The translations under genes were made by a program, and so were the position numbers. The notes below the pieces were generated by a model, which did no database searches, was not told where the DNA came from, and saw nothing but the letters and a program-made list of their open reading frames with translations. Shown piece by piece: positions 61,122 through 64,000 of a stretch of 64,000 bases of DNA. The stretch lies in NCBI RefSeq assembly GCF_007827455.1, contig NZ_VISM01000001.1:1713501-1777500 (forward strand), written 5' to 3'. This DNA comes from Lutibacter sp. Hel_I_33_5. Its GTDB lineage: Bacteria > Bacteroidota > Bacteroidia > Flavobacteriales > Flavobacteriaceae. The first letter of the stretch is position 1. Every line of letters begins with the position of its first letter.

Positions 61122-61523
61122 ATGAAAAAATTTATTTCGCTTTTTATAGGTCTTTTCATCTTTTATGCTTGCGCAGAAGATGATGAATTAAGTTATAAAT
61201 ATGAGTTTTTAAAAATAGATGAATATAATGTTCCTGCTAGTTTTAAACTTGGAGAAATCGATAGCATAACAGTAAAGTACACTTTGTTTGGTGGCTGTTA
61301 TCAGTTTAATGATTTGTACTATGAATATCAAGATACAGCAAGGGTTGTTGCAATTACATCTGTAGTGTTTTTAGATCAACCATGTACAAAAGAATTAATT
61401 AAAAGAGAACATAAATTTGCAGTAAAAGCCACTCAAAAAGAAGATTATTTATTTAGATTTTGGAAGGGGAAAGATGCTAATGATAAAAATATTTTTGATG
61501 ATGTAGTAATTCCTGTAAATTAG
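61122..61523 (+). CDS. hypothetical lipoprotein
   Basis: 133 residues, 2 bases behind the previous gene. Its signal sequence ends FIFYACAEDDE, with a lipobox Cys at 17. The body is a compact beta sandwich by pattern: ASFKLGEIDSITVKYTLFGG followed by CYQFND, ARVVAITSVVFLDQPC, and HKFAVKATQKEDYLFRFW. Two cysteines may pair. No family recognised. Its stop is followed immediately by the reading frame of the sigma factor. Confidence 0.68.
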   Translation: MKKFISLFIGLFIFYACAEDDELSYKYEFLKIDEYNVPASFKLGEIDSITVKYTLFGGCYQFNDLYYEYQDTARVVAITSVVFLDQPCTKELIKREHKFAVKATQKEDYLFRFWKGKDANDKNIFDDVVIPVN

Positions 61524-61524
61524 T

Positions 61525-62085
61525 ATAATCAAATTAGAACAACTCATAAAAGAATGTTGTCAGCAAAAGTTAGCTGCCCAATCGCAAATTTATCAACTTT
61601 TTGCAGATAAATTATTTGTGGTTTGTTTAAAATATTCGAAGAATTATCAAGATGCGGAAGACACCTTGCAGGATAGTTTTTTAACTATTTTTAATAAAAT
61701 AAGTCAGTATAAAAATAAAGGTTCTTTTGAGGGCTGGTTAAAAAGAATTACAATAAATACAGCCTTACAAAAGTATAGAAAGAAGGCGCCTTTACAGATT
61801 ATAAAAGATGTTAATGAGATTGAAGAGGAAGAAATAGATTTAGATAACAATAGTTTTGATATAGATTATTTATTAAGCCTTATTCAAAAATTACCAGATA
61901 GATATCGATTGGTTTTTAATTTATATGTGTTAGATAATTATTCGCATCAAGAGGTTGCTGAGTTATTAAATATTACTGTCGGAACTTCTAAATCTAATTT
62001 ATCTAGAGCACGACAAATTTTAAAAAAGGAGTTAGAAAACAACTCCAAACAAGAAACAAGAAGTATAATTAATGTTAGAAAATAA
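61525..62085 (+). CDS. ECF RNA polymerase sigma factor (non-standard start codon)
   Basis: About 186 residues if read from the ATA at 61525, overlapping nothing but starting 1 base after the lipoprotein stop. Seen: IKLEQLIKECCQQKLAAQSQ and YQLFADKLFVVCLKYSKNYQ (region 2), GSFEGWLKRITINTALQKYR, LPDRYRLVFNLYVLDNYSHQ and GTSKSNLSRARQILKKEL (region 4). The region-2 sequence upstream of the first GTG (61618) is open and conserved in pattern, but it has no ATG, GTG or TTG before an in-frame stop at 61516. ATA, ATC or ATT must serve, or a sequence error exists. Confidence 0.85.
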   Translation: MIKLEQLIKECCQQKLAAQSQIYQLFADKLFVVCLKYSKNYQDAEDTLQDSFLTIFNKISQYKNKGSFEGWLKRITINTALQKYRKKAPLQIIKDVNEIEEEEIDLDNNSFDIDYLLSLIQKLPDRYRLVFNLYVLDNYSHQEVAELLNITVGTSKSNLSRARQILKKELENNSKQETRSIINVRK

Positions 62086-63412
62086 AAATATAAATCGGTT
62101 ATTTCAAGAAAAACTAAAAGATTTGGAAGCCACTCCAAGTACTAAAGTTTGGAATAACATTGAAGCGAATCTAAAGAACAAAAAAAGACGTGTTTTACCA
62201 ATGTGGTGGTATAGTGGTGGAGCTGCAGCTATCTTAATTCTTGGTCTTTTGTTATTTCCTTTTTCGGATAATAAAGAAATAAATGATCCCATTAAAAACA
62301 ATAAAAATATACTAGTTACACCTATAAAACCTGATACTAATAGACAGATAATAAATGAAATAGACAAAAGTTTAGATCTTAATAGAGAAAGTGAAAACAC
62401 ATTAATAACACATCAAAAAAAGAAAACAAATACTAAAAAAAGAAAAAGAGTTACAGCTACAAATAACAACAATACAATAGTTGATTTTTCAGACAATAGT
62501 GCTGATTTGGTTAAAGAAAAAATTGCTATGAATAAAGAAAATTTCTTACCAAATAACACTCTTGAAAAAACTGATAAACAGCTTTTTACAGAAAAGATTC
62601 TTATTGCTCAAAATGATAAGGTTACTATAACGAAAGATTCTGTAAATATTAGTAGCTCTAAAAAAGATTTTATTGCAGAAGTAAAAAATGCTGCTATTAT
62701 TGAAGAAAAAAAGTCAACTAAAAACCAATGGTTGGTGGCACCTGTTTTTGCAGTTTTAAACTCTAATTCGCTTACCAAAGCGTCTCCAATAGATAAAGAT
62801 TTAGTAAATACAGAAGGAGAAAATAGTTACTCGTATGGTATTCAAGTTGAGTATAAATTAAATGATAAATGGGCAATTCAGTCTGGAATTCATCTTCAAG
62901 AAATGAGTTATTCTAATTCGGGATTAATTATTGACGTTTCATCTTCTTCTAAAGCTAGTGTTTCGTTTGATTCTGGAAATACATATTCTCTTTCAGAAAC
63001 TTCATCAGATGCAATTAGCTCAAATGCATCTCTAAATTCTCTAAGTTTAAACGGTAATCTTTCTCAAAATTACGGGTATATAGAAATTCCTGTAGAAGTA
63101 AAGTATAATTTAACGGCAGCTAGTAAAAAATTAAACACTCAAATTGTGGCAGGATTTAGTTCGTTATTTCTTAATAAAGATGAATTGATTTTAGATATAG
63201 AAAATTCATCTAACGCTGGCAAATCTGGTAAGCTTAATAATCTTAATTTTAGTGGAAACCTAGGTGTTGAATTCAATTATAAAATTGATAAAAAGTGGTC
63301 TTTAAACTTAAACCCAATGATTAAGGCGCAATTAAATACCTTTAATACGGATTCTAATGGTTTTAAACCATACTTTGTTGGTGTTTATTCTGGAATAAAA
63401 TTTCAATTTTAA
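62072..63412 (+). CDS. membrane-anchored protein with outer-membrane beta-barrel domain, sigma partner
   Basis: 446 residues whose start overlaps the sigma gene by 14 bases. N-terminal cytoplasmic segment FQEKLKDLEATPSTKVWNNI (the usual ECF-partner start), a membrane helix (about 45-66, WWYSGGAAAILILGLLLFPF), a long polar Lys/Asn-rich linker (about 70-220), and a C-terminal porin-like barrel (about 225-446, YSYGIQVEYKLNDKWAIQSG, NYGYIEIPVEVKYNLTAAS, ending GIKFQF). It looks like a fused anti-sigma and beta-barrel, a known Bacteroidota architecture. The barrel part should lie in the periplasm or outer membrane. Confidence 0.8.
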   Translation: MLENKNINRLFQEKLKDLEATPSTKVWNNIEANLKNKKRRVLPMWWYSGGAAAILILGLLLFPFSDNKEINDPIKNNKNILVTPIKPDTNRQIINEIDKSLDLNRESENTLITHQKKKTNTKKRKRVTATNNNNTIVDFSDNSADLVKEKIAMNKENFLPNNTLEKTDKQLFTEKILIAQNDKVTITKDSVNISSSKKDFIAEVKNAAIIEEKKSTKNQWLVAPVFAVLNSNSLTKASPIDKDLVNTEGENSYSYGIQVEYKLNDKWAIQSGIHLQEMSYSNSGLIIDVSSSSKASVSFDSGNTYSLSETSSDAISSNASLNSLSLNGNLSQNYGYIEIPVEVKYNLTAASKKLNTQIVAGFSSLFLNKDELILDIENSSNAGKSGKLNNLNFSGNLGVEFNYKIDKKWSLNLNPMIKAQLNTFNTDSNGFKPYFVGVYSGIKFQF

Positions 63413-63582
63413 TTCTAAAAAAACTTAACAACCTCTATTTCAACGAATAATCTCTTCACCAATAATCTATCCTTTTTTAAACTTTACCGAAGATATTAAC
63501 TCGTTTATCGAATTAATACCTTCTGATATTCAAATGATTACTACTTTTATTATGGATTTGACCCCACAATATATTTAGAATT

Positions 63583-63927
63583 ATGAGATATTTAGCCACT
63601 ACTTACAGAACCTTATCCGGTGTAAAAGAAATATTAGAAACACCTAAAAAAAAGGATACCCAATGGGTTGTTTATAGAGATAATAAACCTGCATATTTTG
63701 TAGACTTTTTCGATTTAGCCATAGAGTCAAATGCAATGATGAATAGTTTAGTTTTATGTACTAAAAGGTCTTTAGATGAAGTTTTAAGTATTATTAGCGA
63801 AAGAAATAATGTTAACTTATCTATTCCAAAAGTATCTAGATTAGGCTTAAAAATGAAGCTAAAATCAGAATATAGAGAATTAAATTTAGACCCAATACCA
63901 GAAAAATGGTTGGCTTATTCTTTATAG
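63583..63927 (+). CDS. hypothetical protein
   Basis: 114 residues, no signal peptide, no membrane helix. Composition is mixed alpha/beta (MRYLATTYRTLSGVKEILET; SLDEVLSIISERNNVNLSIP). Ends EKWLAYSL. No known family. The 170 bases upstream contain no clear promoter. It overlaps the end of a convergent reading frame by 13 bases. It may be a real small gene; confidence is moderate. Confidence 0.45.
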   Translation: MRYLATTYRTLSGVKEILETPKKKDTQWVVYRDNKPAYFVDFFDLAIESNAMMNSLVLCTKRSLDEVLSIISERNNVNLSIPKVSRLGLKMKLKSEYRELNLDPIPEKWLAYSL

Positions 63928-64000
63928 ATTTTTAGCACTAATTTCCCTTTATCATTCATAGAAGCTCTGTACATTCCAGCAGTATTAAATTCAAAAGACA
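63915..64000 (-). CDS. 3' end of a gene entering from the right edge
   Basis: Read on the reverse strand, the last 85 bases of the window (63915-64000) stay open and end with TAA at 63915-63917. The final residues are FEFNTAGMYRASMNDKGKLV followed by LKIYKE. The pattern resembles the C-terminal end of a Bacteroidota protein domain but is too short to name. It overlaps the convergent 63583-63927 gene by 13 bases. Confidence 0.4.
   Translation of the reverse strand, partial: SFEFNTAGMYRASMNDKGKLVLKIYKE

Noticed and set aside
63425..63573. An open stretch ahead of the 63583 gene whose translation looks protein-like (ELIPSDIQMITTFIMDL)
   Set aside because: It has no usable start codon and ends 10 bases before the next gene; about 48 open codons are not rare in such A+T-rich DNA.
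1..64000. CRISPR arrays, tRNA or rRNA genes, prophage modules and known riboswitches
   Set aside because: Looked for across the window; no regular spacer-repeat structure, clover-leaf sequence or phage structural gene was seen.

Overview
The window reads as chromosome from a low-GC member of the Bacteroidota, most likely family Flavobacteriaceae (Polaribacter/Tenacibaculum-like; the genus is my impression, not tested). Supporting signs are the strong A+T bias, proteins of families largely confined to this group (DUF4270, DUF4271, DUF4296, DUF6341, DUF6427, DUF4412), type IX secretion (T9SS) C-terminal sorting domains, promoter -7 elements of the form TAnnTTTG, and a class Id-like ribonucleotide reductase whose ATP-cone sits on NrdB. 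I saw no rRNA or tRNA gene, CRISPR array or prophage.

Layout. 1-3.9 kb: an M23 peptidase cut by the left edge, an outer-membrane-type protein, then an ECF sigma / anti-sigma / Spy-like operon and a lipoprotein gene. Three promoters here share one motif with identical spacing and define a small regulon. 4-6.9 kb: nadD-gmk-yicC and a DMT permease. 7-11.2 kb: a heptosyltransferase-like GT9, a LysM/BON protein, upp, two lineage-specific membrane proteins and trmB. 11.2-17.9 kb: an alkyltransferase-like protein, Mrp/ApbC with NifU (Fe-S assembly), a TrxR-type ferredoxin reductase, and the tyrosine-degradation genes hmgA and hppD. This stretch is unusually rich in short intergenic repeats, including a MITE-like inverted-repeat unit between hmgA and hppD. 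18-21.1 kb: nrdBA.

21.4-39.4 kb is an accessory cell-surface region. It holds paired lipoproteins, an ELWxxDGT-repeat T9SS protein, two DUF4412 paralogues, a sigma factor with a TPR/membrane partner, a TPR-CHAT protease-like protein predicted to sit in the periplasm with a C-terminal membrane anchor, a 1396-residue leucine-rich-repeat T9SS protein, a protein with a 21-bp in-frame tandem repeat, and a LytTR response regulator with its histidine kinase. A 21-bp-period direct repeat between the surface operon and the LytTR gene is a plausible LytTR operator. This is the best candidate for an undescribed system: stress-type sigma control, a CHAT protease and secreted repeat proteins in one block.

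39.4-63.4 kb is mostly housekeeping: marC, glmS, a GT5-like protein, panC-panD, radA, hemD, a dolichol-phosphate-mannose-synthase-like GT2, pyrC, tyrS, two YHS-domain proteins, a LuxE-like acyl-protein synthetase, and a second ECF sigma operon whose sigma gene appears to lack a normal start codon. The 3' end of glmS is duplicated 1.1 kb away with synonymous changes, bracketing an XRE regulator and a recombinase-like fragment. This looks like the scar of an integrative element.
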